Shown piece after piece: positions 1-7,235 of a stretch of DNA of 36,915 bases. The DNA lies in contig JADYYG010000047.1 in NCBI GenBank assembly GCA_020853755.1, positions 1 through 36,915 on the forward strand. The letters are read 5' to 3'. This DNA comes from Dehalococcoidia bacterium (GTDB lineage Bacteria > Chloroflexota > Dehalococcoidia > Tepidiformales > Tepidiformaceae). Under the pieces are notes generated by a model. The model had not been told where the DNA came from. It worked only from the letters and a program-made list of their open reading frames with translations, and did no database searches. Position 1 is the stretch's first letter, and each line of letters starts with the position of its first letter. Made by a program: the position numbers and the translations under genes.

Positions 1-645
1 GATCCGGATGCCCCGAAGCATCGCGGCATCACCTACTTCCTGATGGACATGAAGAGCCCGGGCGTCACCGTTCGGCCGCTCATCAACCTCGCAGGCGGCC
101 ACATGTTCAACGAGGTCTTCTTCGAAGACGTGCGCGTGCCCGCCCGGAACGTGCTCGGCGAAATCAACCGTGGCTGGTACATCGGCACCACCACGCTCGA
201 CTTCGAGCGCTCATCGATCGGCAACGCGGTCGGCCAGCGCCAGTCGCTCGAGTACTATGTGAAGTTCTGGAAAGAGAACCAGGGCAAGGCGGCCACCGGC
301 AGCGCGAGCGCCAAGGCGAAGGATGAGTTCACAGACCGGTGGATCGAGGCATCGGTGGCCAAGATGCTGAGCTACGTGGTCATCACCATCCAGGGCCAGG
401 GCCGCGTCCCGAACCATGAGGCCTCCATCGCCAAGCTCTTCAACACCGAGCTGAGCCAGCGCATCGCCCGCACCGCCATGAAGATGACCGGCACGAACGG
501 CCTCCTCCTCGGCCGGGACGCCCCGATGCGCGGCCGCGCGCCGCAGAGCTACATGCAGACCGTCTCAAGCACGATCGCCGGCGGCACGAGCGAAGTGCAG
601 CGGAACATCGTGGCGACCCGGGGTCTCGGCCTCCCGCGGGCGTAA
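1..645 (+). CDS. Acyl-CoA dehydrogenase, C-terminal part (5' end outside window)
   Basis: The reading frame is open from base 1 and ends with TAA at 643-645, so this is the last ~214 residues of a flavin-dependent acyl-CoA dehydrogenase that oxidises acyl-CoA to trans-2-enoyl-CoA. Visible family features are the middle-domain stretch FNEVFFEDVRVP and the C-terminal segment GGTSEVQRNIVATRGLGL, where helical ACADs contact FAD across the tetramer. It is closely similar in wording to the complete ACAD at the other end of the window (32532-33713), which ends NIIATRGLGLPRG, so the two are paralogues. A 9-bp hairpin follows the stop. Substrate chain length cannot be read from this part. The family call is secure. 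Confidence 0.93.
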   Translation, partial: DPDAPKHRGITYFLMDMKSPGVTVRPLINLAGGHMFNEVFFEDVRVPARNVLGEINRGWYIGTTTLDFERSSIGNAVGQRQSLEYYVKFWKENQGKAATGSASAKAKDEFTDRWIEASVAKMLSYVVITIQGQGRVPNHEASIAKLFNTELSQRIARTAMKMTGTNGLLLGRDAPMRGRAPQSYMQTVSSTIAGGTSEVQRNIVATRGLGLPRA

Positions 646-669
646 CCTTCTCCCTTGCAGCCAGCCAGT

Positions 670-693
670 CAGGCCCGGAGTCTTCCGGGCCTG
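670..693 (+). terminator. Hairpin terminator after the acyl-CoA dehydrogenase
   Basis: The arms CAGGCCCGG and CCGGGCCTG form a perfect 9-bp stem around the loop AGTCTT, 25 nt after the ACAD stop codon. The following T-run is short (GCGTTTCC), so it may be a weak or partly factor-dependent terminator. It also argues that the P450 gene starts downstream of it. Confidence 0.6.
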
Positions 694-728
694 CTGCGTT
701 TCCGCTGCCGGTCCAACACAGATCCGCG

Positions 729-734
729 TACTAT
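729..734 (+). promoter_or_regulatory. Possible -10 element of a leaderless P450 transcript
   Basis: TACTAT matches four of six positions of TATAAT and ends 7 nt before the ATG at 742, so transcription would begin at about the start codon. There is no Shine-Dalgarno sequence before that ATG. I see no convincing -35 element. Confidence 0.35.
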
Positions 735-741
735 CCGCCGC

Positions 742-1929
742 ATGGCGTTTTTCGACCCCACCCGGCCCGGATACCTCGCGAACCCGTATCCCGCACTGGA
801 AGCGCTGCGACGGCAGGAACCGGTGCACTGGAGCGCGAACCTCCACGCCTGGGTGCTGACACGTTATGACGATTGCGCGCAGGCGCTGCATGACAGTGCC
901 CGCTTTACCAGTGATCCGGCGAAGACCACAGGACCGCGCGCGGACGCAATCCTCGCCTACCGCCATAACATGCCGCTCGGTGAAACCGGGACGCTCGGGA
1001 CGACCTCCGGAGACGAGCATCGCCGTATCCGGCAGGTCGTGAACCCGGTGTTCAGCCCGGCCGCAGTGCGAGATTTCATCCCTGTCATCGGAGAAGAAGT
1101 CCGGGCGGCAGTCGCTGGCATCTCGCCGGGCGAACCGTGCGAATTTATGGAAACGTTCGCGAACGACCTCCCGCGGCGGGTCATGCACCACGTCATGGGG
1201 CTACCACCAGGCCGGGCCGACGAACTTCAGCAACTCCTGGCCACCATCGAAGTGACTCGCTCCAACCCGCGCTCTGGTTCGCCCGCCCTCTCAGCCGCAG
1301 CCATCGCACAGGCAACAATAGCGCTGGAGACATTGGCCGCCGGTGGCCTGCCCGGCAACACCGTTCTCGGGGCCCTCGCGCTGGCAGGCGACGCGGCACT
1401 CAGCAACGACGAGTCACTCTCCATCGCCGCGCATGTCGCCACTGTCGGGACAGATCCGACGAGCGGGGCGCTGGGCAACGCCGTTGTTGCCCTCGCCGCC
1501 AACCCCGGGGCTCTCGAATCCCTGCGGGCGAACCCTGCGCTCCTCCGGGCCGCGCTCCACGAGTTCCTCCGCTACGACAGCCCCACGCACATCGCGCCGC
1601 GCTTCGCATCTCTCGACACCGAGATGGGCGGACGCCGCATCCGTCGGGGCGACGCAGTCCTGGCCGTAGTCGGGGCGGCGAACCGCGACCCTGCGGCGTT
1701 CGAAAACCCGGATGACCTCGACGTCACCCGGGACGCACGCAAGCAGTTCGCCTTCGGGCAGGGTGAGCATGTGTGCCTCGGCATGCATCTGGCGCTCGCA
1801 GTCATGGAGGCGGCCCTCGGCGCAATCATCGCCGAGTTCCGGCGCATCGAACTCCTGCGTCCTCCGGCCTACGGCGGCAGCATCGAACTCCGCATCCCGG
1901 ACCAGGTATTCGTCCGCTTCGAACGGTGA
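742..1929 (+). CDS. Cytochrome P450
   Basis: A soluble bacterial-type P450 monooxygenase of 395 residues, the usual length. The heme-ligand loop FAFGQGEHVCLG is present with the axial cysteine at about residue 345. The K-helix ExxR motif is in EFLRYDSP, and the I-helix oxygen-activation region reads TVGTDPTSG, with the acid/Thr pair interrupted by Pro. No membrane anchor is seen. The frame is open further upstream, but that part contains the hairpin at 670-693, so ATG 742 (MAFFDPTRPGYLANPYP) is preferred. It has no RBS and may be leaderless. No ferredoxin or ferredoxin reductase gene is next to it, so the redox partner is elsewhere. Neighbouring ACAD and SDR genes suggest lipid or terpenoid oxidation, but the substrate is unknown. 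Confidence 0.93.
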   Translation: MAFFDPTRPGYLANPYPALEALRRQEPVHWSANLHAWVLTRYDDCAQALHDSARFTSDPAKTTGPRADAILAYRHNMPLGETGTLGTTSGDEHRRIRQVVNPVFSPAAVRDFIPVIGEEVRAAVAGISPGEPCEFMETFANDLPRRVMHHVMGLPPGRADELQQLLATIEVTRSNPRSGSPALSAAAIAQATIALETLAAGGLPGNTVLGALALAGDAALSNDESLSIAAHVATVGTDPTSGALGNAVVALAANPGALESLRANPALLRAALHEFLRYDSPTHIAPRFASLDTEMGGRRIRRGDAVLAVVGAANRDPAAFENPDDLDVTRDARKQFAFGQGEHVCLGMHLALAVMEAALGAIIAEFRRIELLRPPAYGGSIELRIPDQVFVRFER

Positions 1930-1939
1930 CAACAACCAA

Positions 1940-1970
1940 GAAGGGGAGGCTCGGTTTGAGCCTCCCCTTC
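1940..1970. terminator. Bidirectional terminator between convergent P450 and SDR genes
   Basis: GAAGGGGAGGCTC and GAGCCTCCCCTTC form a perfect 13-bp stem with a 5-nt loop (GGTTT). It sits exactly between the P450 stop and the stop of the opposite-strand SDR gene, so it can serve both transcripts. T-tracts are short on both sides. Confidence 0.75.
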
Positions 1971-1989
1971 TCGAAATCGCTGCTGCCGC

Positions 1990-2892
1990 TCAGTTGCCGA
2001 TCGGCGGGATGAACGGCTTGAAGGTGTTCGGCATCTGCTTCCAGAGCTCGTCCGTGGTCCACATCTTGTTGCCCTGGAGCACCGCCTGGGGGGCGATGTT
2101 GTTGTAAAGCGTGATGCGGTACCCACTGACACCGAAGCAGCGGCCGCTGATCCAGCCGCCATCGTCGCTCGCCAGGTACACGAGCGGCGGGGCGATGTTC
2201 GCCGGGTCACGTTCGGTCCCGCGGGCGCCATCGGCATGCACGCGGGTGGCGCCGCCCTGCGCGCGGGCATCGGGCACGGTGTCTGTCATGCGCGTGGCCG
2301 CGCCCGGACCAATCGAGTTCGCCGTCACGCCGTAGCGGCCGAGGGCCCGGGCGCAGCTCAGCGTAAGGCCCCAGATACCCATCTTCGCGGCCGCATAGTT
2401 CGGCTGACCGGGCGCCCCGAACAGCCCCGACCCGGACGTGAAGTTGATGATCCGCCCGCCGTTCTTCGCCTGCCGCCAATGGATGGAGGCGAACCGGCTC
2501 GTCGCGAAGGTGCCCTTCATGTGCACCCGGACGACCGCATCCCACTCTTCCTCGGTCATGTTGAAGATCATCCGGTCGCGGAGGATGCCGGCAACATTCA
2601 CGAGGATGTCGAGCTTGCCGAACTCGTTGAGCGCCGTGCGGACGAGGTCTTCGGCCTGATCCATGTCCGAGATGTCGCCATAGTTCGCGACGGCCTGCCC
2701 GCCGGCTGCTTTGATGTCGGCCACGGTCTGGGCTGCGGGCGAATCATCCGCGCCCTCACCTGAGACGGACACGCCGAGGTCGTTCACGACGACCTGGGCG
2801 CCTTCCTGGGCAAACAGCAGCGCCACTTCGCGGCCAATACCGCGTCCGGCACCCGTGATGATGGCGGTCTTACCTTCGAGTTTTCCTGCCAA
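1990..2892 (-). CDS. SDR-family NAD(P)-dependent dehydrogenase (3-hydroxyacyl-CoA or steroid type)
   Basis: A classical short-chain dehydrogenase of 300 residues. The Rossmann motif TGAGRGIG lies at residues 13-20, the NVAG motif at 99-102, the catalytic Ser near 153 (NFTSGSG), and Tyr166/Lys170 in PNYAAAK. The protein is about 50 residues longer than a minimal FabG-like SDR. The C-terminal extension, ending in TFKPFIPPIGN, resembles what is seen in 17-beta-HSD4-like and Hsd4-type 3-hydroxyacyl-CoA dehydrogenases. With two ACADs and a P450 in the window, a beta-oxidation-like role is plausible but inferred. It may be read from the same minus-strand transcript as the two genes upstream (98-nt gap). 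The exact substrate is unknown. Confidence 0.9.
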   Translation of the reverse strand: MAGKLEGKTAIITGAGRGIGREVALLFAQEGAQVVVNDLGVSVSGEGADDSPAAQTVADIKAAGGQAVANYGDISDMDQAEDLVRTALNEFGKLDILVNVAGILRDRMIFNMTEEEWDAVVRVHMKGTFATSRFASIHWRQAKNGGRIINFTSGSGLFGAPGQPNYAAAKMGIWGLTLSCARALGRYGVTANSIGPGAATRMTDTVPDARAQGGATRVHADGARGTERDPANIAPPLVYLASDDGGWISGRCFGVSGYRITLYNNIAPQAVLQGNKMWTTDELWKQMPNTFKPFIPPIGN

Positions 2893-2989
2893 ATCGATTT
2901 CTCCTGCCTCAAGCCTGTGATGGCGCCGAAGTTTACGCGCACGTCAGGGTGCAGGGAATGCAAGGGACAGTGCCGCCAGGGAACCCGCC

Positions 2990-3496
2990 TCAGCGCGGCG
3001 CGGCACTCCCCGAGGCCACCCGCGTGATGTTGTCGACGAGCACGCCCACCTGGCTCTCGCTCAGCGCAGAATCGAGGAGCGGGAGGTAGACGTCGTCTTC
3101 GCTTTCCAGGTGTGCGCGGACGAAGGCGTAAAGGCCGTAGAGCAGCGGGTGCAGGTATTTCGCATAGGCAGCGATGTCGCCATCCGTCTTCGCCGCTTCC
3201 ACCGCCTGGGCGAGGTCGCCGGTCATCCGCATGATGCTCGTATGCTGGGCTTTCATCACCTGGCAAGAATCGACGGCGCCGGTGACGCCATCGACAGCGA
3301 TGAAGAGCGTGAACTCCTCGGCGCGGCTGACCGGGAGGAACTTGTCCTGAAGGTAAGCCAGCGCGCCATCGAGCGCCTTCATGGCGATGGGGAACTCGGC
3401 CTGCGAAACGGCATTCGCCGCCACCATCAGGGTGTTCAGGCCGGGATACATCTCCTTGCGGAGGTCCCGGAGTTGGCCAATCACGCGGTCTGCCAT
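2990..3496 (-). CDS. Hemerythrin-like (HHE) four-helix protein with missing N-terminal ligands
   Basis: A 168-residue, mostly helical soluble protein. The second half has hemerythrin-like features: QHTSI, then LLYGLYAFVRAHLESEDDVYLPLLD, close to the family pattern LLYGLYALVxxHxxxEEExYLP. In the first half, where relatives usually have histidines around a HxLxPHAxAEE stretch, this protein reads DKFLPVSRAEE, so two expected iron-ligand histidines appear to be lost. It may bind one metal, another metal, or none. It starts with ATG 3496, 10 nt after the stop of the upstream methyltransferase gene, so the two are probably co-transcribed. Function is unknown. The family call rests on motif resemblance. 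Confidence 0.6.
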   Translation of the reverse strand: MADRVIGQLRDLRKEMYPGLNTLMVAANAVSQAEFPIAMKALDGALAYLQDKFLPVSRAEEFTLFIAVDGVTGAVDSCQVMKAQHTSIMRMTGDLAQAVEAAKTDGDIAAYAKYLHPLLYGLYAFVRAHLESEDDVYLPLLDSALSESQVGVLVDNITRVASGSAAPR

Positions 3497-3506
3497 TTGT
3501 GCGCCT

Positions 3507-4340
3507 CTATGGTTTCCAGGTCACCACGCCGAGCGGCACCGGCCGGTCTGTCAAGTAGAACCGGCCATCGCGCTCCGTGGCAAGCGAGTGTATCGCCTCG
3601 CGCAACCGGGCTGCCCCCGGACCTTCCGGCTCGACGAAGAGTTGCTGGCGCGCAAACCCTTCGATCGCTTCGAGGCTGGGGTAGGAGCCGGGCTGGCGTT
3701 CGCCGAGCCACACGCTGAAGAGGCGTCCGCGTGCCAGCAGCAGGGTCAGGAATTCCGGGAGGGCGGGAAGCAGGTCACGTTCGACGCCATGCACCGCCGG
3801 CCAGAGGCGCGACGCCTGGGTTGCCGGGGACTCGGCAAGAAGGACGGCAACACAAAGCCGCCTGGCGCTCGTCTCCATCGCGTCCAGGAACGGGCCGATG
3901 TCGGCGATGTCGTAGCTGACGTGGGCGATCATGGCGACGTCAGCCGTGAGCGGGTTGCTGGTGGGCCAGCGCGCTTCCACCGTGGTCACACCGTCGACGC
4001 CGAACTCAGCGGCCGCCTCGCGAAGGACGCCGAGCATGCCCGGGGACGGGTCGAGCGCGGTGACTTTCGCACCTGCGACAGCGAGCGGGAGGGCGTAGCG
4101 GCCGCCCCCAGCGCCGATGTCGAGCCACGTCTCGCCGGGAACCACGAGGCTGCGGAGAACATCGAGGGCTGGCTCATCGGTACGCCGCGGATCCGCTTTG
4201 AACGAAGTGGCGATTGGCGCGTAGAAATCGGGGCGTTCCGGCGCTTCGCGGAAGCGTTCCGCCTGTTCGTTGTTCGCCCGCACGCGGCGGGTCCATTCGG
4301 CTTCGAGCGCGAGGGGGTCAAGGGAGAGGGGACCAAGCAT
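3507..4340 (-). CDS. Class I SAM-dependent methyltransferase
   Basis: A 277-residue protein with a Rossmann-fold methyltransferase core. Motif I is LDIGAGGGRYALPLA at about residues 74-86, followed by an acidic strand end KVTALDPSPGML that would bind the ribose of SAM. The later part contains a predicted substrate-side region with no recognisable specificity motif. It starts with ATG 4340 and is divergent from the rhodanese gene, with a 95-nt shared upstream region. It is the first gene of a minus-strand unit continuing into the hemerythrin-like gene. The substrate (small molecule or protein) cannot be told. Confidence 0.82.
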   Translation of the reverse strand: MLGPLSLDPLALEAEWTRRVRANNEQAERFREAPERPDFYAPIATSFKADPRRTDEPALDVLRSLVVPGETWLDIGAGGGRYALPLAVAGAKVTALDPSPGMLGVLREAAAEFGVDGVTTVEARWPTSNPLTADVAMIAHVSYDIADIGPFLDAMETSARRLCVAVLLAESPATQASRLWPAVHGVERDLLPALPEFLTLLLARGRLFSVWLGERQPGSYPSLEAIEGFARQQLFVEPEGPGAARLREAIHSLATERDGRFYLTDRPVPLGVVTWKP

Positions 4341-4396
4341 GTCCCGAGTCTGCCCGTGGCCTACAGTGGCGGCAAGTGCAGCGCATTTGCTAGGCT

Positions 4397-4421
4397 ATAG
4401 TCGACTAAGTCAGTCAACAAT
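4397..4421 (+). promoter_or_regulatory. IscR/Rrf2-type operator-like palindrome overlapping a -10 element
   Basis: The site reads ATAG-TCGACTA-AGT-CAGTCAAC-AAT. I compare it with the type-1 IscR motif as I recall it, with half-sites YYGACTR and YAGTCRR separated by WWW and flanked by ATAS and STAT. It fits at all positions except one in the central AGT and one in the last triplet. It overlaps TATAGT (4396-4401), a five-of-six match to a sigma-A -10 box, so a bound repressor would block the rhodanese promoter. No -35 element is obvious. The regulator gene is not in this window. Confidence 0.6.
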
Positions 4422-4435
4422 CGAGGGAGTGCACA

Positions 4436-4786
4436 TTGGCAACGAAGAACGAGCGCGAACCGTTTACCCGGATTTCCGTCACGGAGGCGCGTGAGAAGCT
4501 TGCCGCCGGCACGGCCGTGATGGTGGATGTCCGCGAACCGAACGAGTACGCGGAGGTCCACGCCAGCGGCGTACGGCTGATCCCGGTCAACACCGTCATG
4601 GGTGAAGTGAAGCAGATCCGGGACCTGGCCGATGGCAAAGAAGTCCTCTTTATCTGCAAATCGGGCGCCCGGAGCGCACTGGCCGCCGAATTCGCAACTG
4701 CCGCCGGACTCGACGAACTCGCGCTGTTCAACGTCGAAGGCGGCACACTGGCATGGGTTGAAGCTGGTTACCCCACGGGGGACTGA
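4436..4786 (+). CDS. Single-domain rhodanese (sulfurtransferase)
   Basis: A 116-residue protein consisting of one rhodanese domain, which moves sulfane sulfur through a persulfide on its active cysteine. The active loop CKSGARS begins with Cys74, and VDVREPNEYAEVHASG is the conserved entry strand and CH2A-like segment. It is cytosolic with no signal peptide. The start is TTG at 4436, supported by GAGGGAG at 4423-4429 with 6-nt spacing. The upstream IscR-like palindrome suggests control by an iron-sulfur-sensing Rrf2-family repressor. No suf or isc genes are adjacent. A hairpin follows the stop. Confidence 0.9.
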   Translation: MATKNEREPFTRISVTEAREKLAAGTAVMVDVREPNEYAEVHASGVRLIPVNTVMGEVKQIRDLADGKEVLFICKSGARSALAAEFATAAGLDELALFNVEGGTLAWVEAGYPTGD

Positions 4787-4793
4787 CCATCGC

Positions 4794-4827
4794 AGGTGCG
4801 AACGTGAATTCGCGTTCGCACCTTTCC
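4794..4827 (+). terminator. Terminator after the rhodanese gene
   Basis: AGGTGCGAACG and CGTTCGCACCT form a perfect 11-bp stem with an 8-nt loop containing GAATTC, 7 nt after the stop codon. It is followed by a short T-rich stretch (TTTCC, then ATTTCTT). Confidence 0.75.
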
Positions 4828-4832
4828 ATTTC

Positions 4833-4862
4833 TTGACTCTGAGCCCCGCACGAACCTAGGAT
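4833..4862 (+). promoter_or_regulatory. Sigma-A-type promoter of the Liv-type transporter operon
   Basis: TTGACT (4833-4838) and TAGGAT (4857-4862) are separated by 18 nt. Both are close to consensus. The transcript would have a leader of roughly 45-50 nt before the TTG start at 4917. Confidence 0.6.
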
Positions 4863-4916
4863 CCCGCCGTCTGGATGATCTACCAATCGGTAGGCAAGTC
4901 AGAGGAGGGAGAGACC

Positions 4917-6185
4917 TTGTTCAAAGGGACACGCTCAAAGTTCGTCCTGCTGTTCTCGCTGCTCGCGCTCGTCGCGCTTCTCGCAGTGGCGTGCAGCGGC
5001 GACGATGACGACGATTCCGGCGGCGACGGCGGCAATGCCGGGTTCACCGCAGCCGGATACAAGACGGCAGGCCTTGATAAGGCCCGCGTCGTCACCGTCG
5101 ATGGGGACATCCCGATCGGCATCTCGTCCGCTCTCACTGGCGATACGGCCAGCCTGGGCAAGCCGATCGCCGATTCAGCGGAAACCGCGGGCGACGGCAT
5201 CACCATCAAGGGCCACAAGATCAAGTGGATCCGCGAAGACGACCTCTGCACCGCTGAAGGCGGCCCCGCTGCCGCTGACCGCCTGATCAAGGCGAAGGTT
5301 GTCGCCGTCATGGGCCCGATCTGCTCCGGCGGCACCCGCGCTTCGCTCAAGCTGTACGACGATGCGGGTATCACCCACATCTCGCCGTCGGCCACCGCAG
5401 GCGACCTGACCGAACCCACCCGTGCCGAAGGCCCGTATGTGACCTTCTTCCGCGTGCCGGTTCTCAACGCCGACGAAGCGAAGGCGCAGGCCAAGTTCGC
5501 AACCGACACCCTGAAGGCGAAGAAAGCCTTCGTGGTCTTCGACACCGACGACTACGGCAAGGACCTCAGCAACCAGTTCCAGAAGTTCTTCAAGGAGAAC
5601 GGCGGCGCCATCGTCGGCACGCCCGCTGGCTACGAGAAGAAGACGACCGACTTCAAGTCGATCATCTCGGCCATCAAGGAAGCGAAGCCGGACGTCATCT
5701 ACCAGGCAGGCTTCTACGCCGAAGCCACGCCGTTCCTGCAGCAACTCCGCGCTGAAGCCGACCTCAAGGCCATCCCGTACATCGGCGGCGACGGCATCAA
5801 GAACGACGAGCTGATCTCGGGCGCGAAGGGCGCTGCGGAAGGCGCCTACCTGGCCCTCCCCGGCACCACCGGTTCGCAGTTCGAGACCTACAAGAAGAAG
5901 TACGCCGACCTGTTCAAGGGCAACGCCGATACCGCAACGTTCGGTGCCGAGGCCTACGACGCCGCTACCGCCCTCACCAAGGCCATTGAAAAGGTTGCAG
6001 TCGAAAAGGACGGCAAGCTCGAAATCGACCTGAAGAAGGTCAACGAAGAAGTGAAGAAGAGCGACTTCGAAGGCGCATCGGGCAAGATCACCTTCGGCAA
6101 CAACGGCAACCGCTCTGGCGGCGTGGTCCGCTTCTTCAAGGTAGAGGGCGGCAAGTACGTCCAACTCGAAGCCGGCAAGAAGTAA
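4917..6185 (+). CDS. Branched-chain amino-acid-type ABC transporter substrate-binding lipoprotein
   Basis: The extracytoplasmic binding protein of a LivJ/LivK-like importer, about 422 residues. TTG 4917 is chosen over ATG 4875 because AGGAGGG (4903-4909) lies 7 nt upstream. It also gives a normal lipoprotein signal: a basic start MFKGTRSKF, a hydrophobic core, then lipobox LAVACSG with the lipidated cysteine at about residue 26, and an acidic/Gly linker. The mature part follows the periplasmic-binding type I (Leu/Ile/Val) pattern, for example ITHISPSATAGDLTEP and AFVVFDTDDYGKDLSNQF. The ligand could be branched-chain amino acids, other amino acids, amides or urea. A strong terminator separates it from the permease genes, as expected for a more abundant binding protein. 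Confidence 0.92.
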   Translation: MFKGTRSKFVLLFSLLALVALLAVACSGDDDDDSGGDGGNAGFTAAGYKTAGLDKARVVTVDGDIPIGISSALTGDTASLGKPIADSAETAGDGITIKGHKIKWIREDDLCTAEGGPAAADRLIKAKVVAVMGPICSGGTRASLKLYDDAGITHISPSATAGDLTEPTRAEGPYVTFFRVPVLNADEAKAQAKFATDTLKAKKAFVVFDTDDYGKDLSNQFQKFFKENGGAIVGTPAGYEKKTTDFKSIISAIKEAKPDVIYQAGFYAEATPFLQQLRAEADLKAIPYIGGDGIKNDELISGAKGAAEGAYLALPGTTGSQFETYKKKYADLFKGNADTATFGAEAYDAATALTKAIEKVAVEKDGKLEIDLKKVNEEVKKSDFEGASGKITFGNNGNRSGGVVRFFKVEGGKYVQLEAGKK

Positions 6186-6207
6186 TCCTTCCGGCACCAA
6201 AAACCCG

Positions 6208-6246
6208 AACGGGAGAGGCGGCCTTCAAGCCCCTCTCCCGTTTTTT
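6208..6246 (+). terminator. Intra-operon Rho-independent terminator (attenuating)
   Basis: CGGGAGAGG (6210-6218) and CCTCTCCCG (6232-6240) form a 9-bp GC-rich stem, extended by A-T pairs, and a run of six T follows at 6241-6246. It lies between the binding-protein gene and the permease genes. Confidence 0.85.
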
Positions 6247-6272
6247 GGAATCAACTCCCCGGGGGCGCCGGC

Positions 6273-7235
6273 GTGACGGTCCTCTTTCTTGCTTCGACTG
6301 AGTTCTGGGCTGACCAGTTTGTCAACGGACTGACAACGGGCAGCATCTACGCGCTCATCGCCCTGGGCTACACGATGGTCTACGGGGTACTGCAACTCAT
6401 TAACTTCGCCCACGGCGAAGTCTTCATGCTCGGCGCATTTGCCGGCTACGGCGTCCTTCTCGCTTTTGGCGGAGAAGACATCGCCGGCGGGATGATCGCG
6501 CTTTCCATTCTCGTCGCGCTGATCGCCGCAGGAGCCGCCTCCATGGTGTCCGCGCTGCTGATCGAGCGCGTTGCCTACAGGCCGCTGCGCAACGCCCCAC
6601 GCCTGGCGCCGCTTATCAGCGCGATCGGGATGAGCGTGTTTCTCAGCCACCTTGTGGATGATGGCTTCCTCGAAGGCCAGTCCAAGTTCTACCCGACCAT
6701 CTTCCCGAGCGATAACTTCTCACTCGGGCCGCTCACCGTGTCGTACCTGCAGGCCTTCCTGATGACCTCGTCGCTGGCGATGATGCTGCTGCTCTACTGG
6801 TTCATCCAGAGAACGCGCATCGGCCGTGCCATCCGCGCCGTCTCGGAGGACCGCGACAATGCCTCGCTCATGGGCATCGACGTGAACCGGGCGATCATGG
6901 TGACATTCGCGCTTGGCGCGATCATGGCTGGTTTCGCCGGGGTGCTCTACGGACTCTTCTACAGCAGCATCCGCGGGAGCATGGGATTCGTCCCCGGAGT
7001 GAAGGCCTTCACCGCCGCAGTGCTCGGTGGCATCGGCAGCATCCAGGGCGCGGTTATCGGGGGCTACTTCCTCGGCCTGACCGAAACCGTCGGCCGCGAA
7101 CTTCTCAACGAAATCCCTGGCGTGAACCTTCCCAACCAGTGGAAGGACGTGGTCGCCTTCAGCCTGCTGGTCCTCGTCCTCATCTTCCGGCCTACCGGCA
7201 TCTTCCGGCAGGGTGGAGAAACGAAACGTGCCTGA
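6273..7235 (+). CDS. livH: LivH-type ABC transporter permease
   Basis: An inner-membrane permease of 320 residues. Multiple hydrophobic helices and family signatures are visible: GLTTGSIYALIALGYTMVYG near the N-terminus, FAHGEVFMLGAF, and later GIDVNRAIMVTFALGAIMAG and TAAVLGGIGSIQGAV, which contact the ATPases. The start is GTG at 6273. It follows the terminator at 6208-6246, so its transcripts come from read-through or a weak promoter in the 26 nt between. It overlaps the next permease gene by 8 nt and would form the heterodimeric channel with it. Confidence 0.93.
   Translation: MTVLFLASTEFWADQFVNGLTTGSIYALIALGYTMVYGVLQLINFAHGEVFMLGAFAGYGVLLAFGGEDIAGGMIALSILVALIAAGAASMVSALLIERVAYRPLRNAPRLAPLISAIGMSVFLSHLVDDGFLEGQSKFYPTIFPSDNFSLGPLTVSYLQAFLMTSSLAMMLLLYWFIQRTRIGRAIRAVSEDRDNASLMGIDVNRAIMVTFALGAIMAGFAGVLYGLFYSSIRGSMGFVPGVKAFTAAVLGGIGSIQGAVIGGYFLGLTETVGRELLNEIPGVNLPNQWKDVVAFSLLVLVLIFRPTGIFRQGGETKRA

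Noticed and set aside
5175..6200. A 341-codon minus-strand frame over the Liv binding-protein gene.
   Set aside because: It lies fully antisense to a gene with clear lipoprotein and binding-protein features. The composition is Val/Leu/Gly/Glu-rich shadow sequence without motifs.
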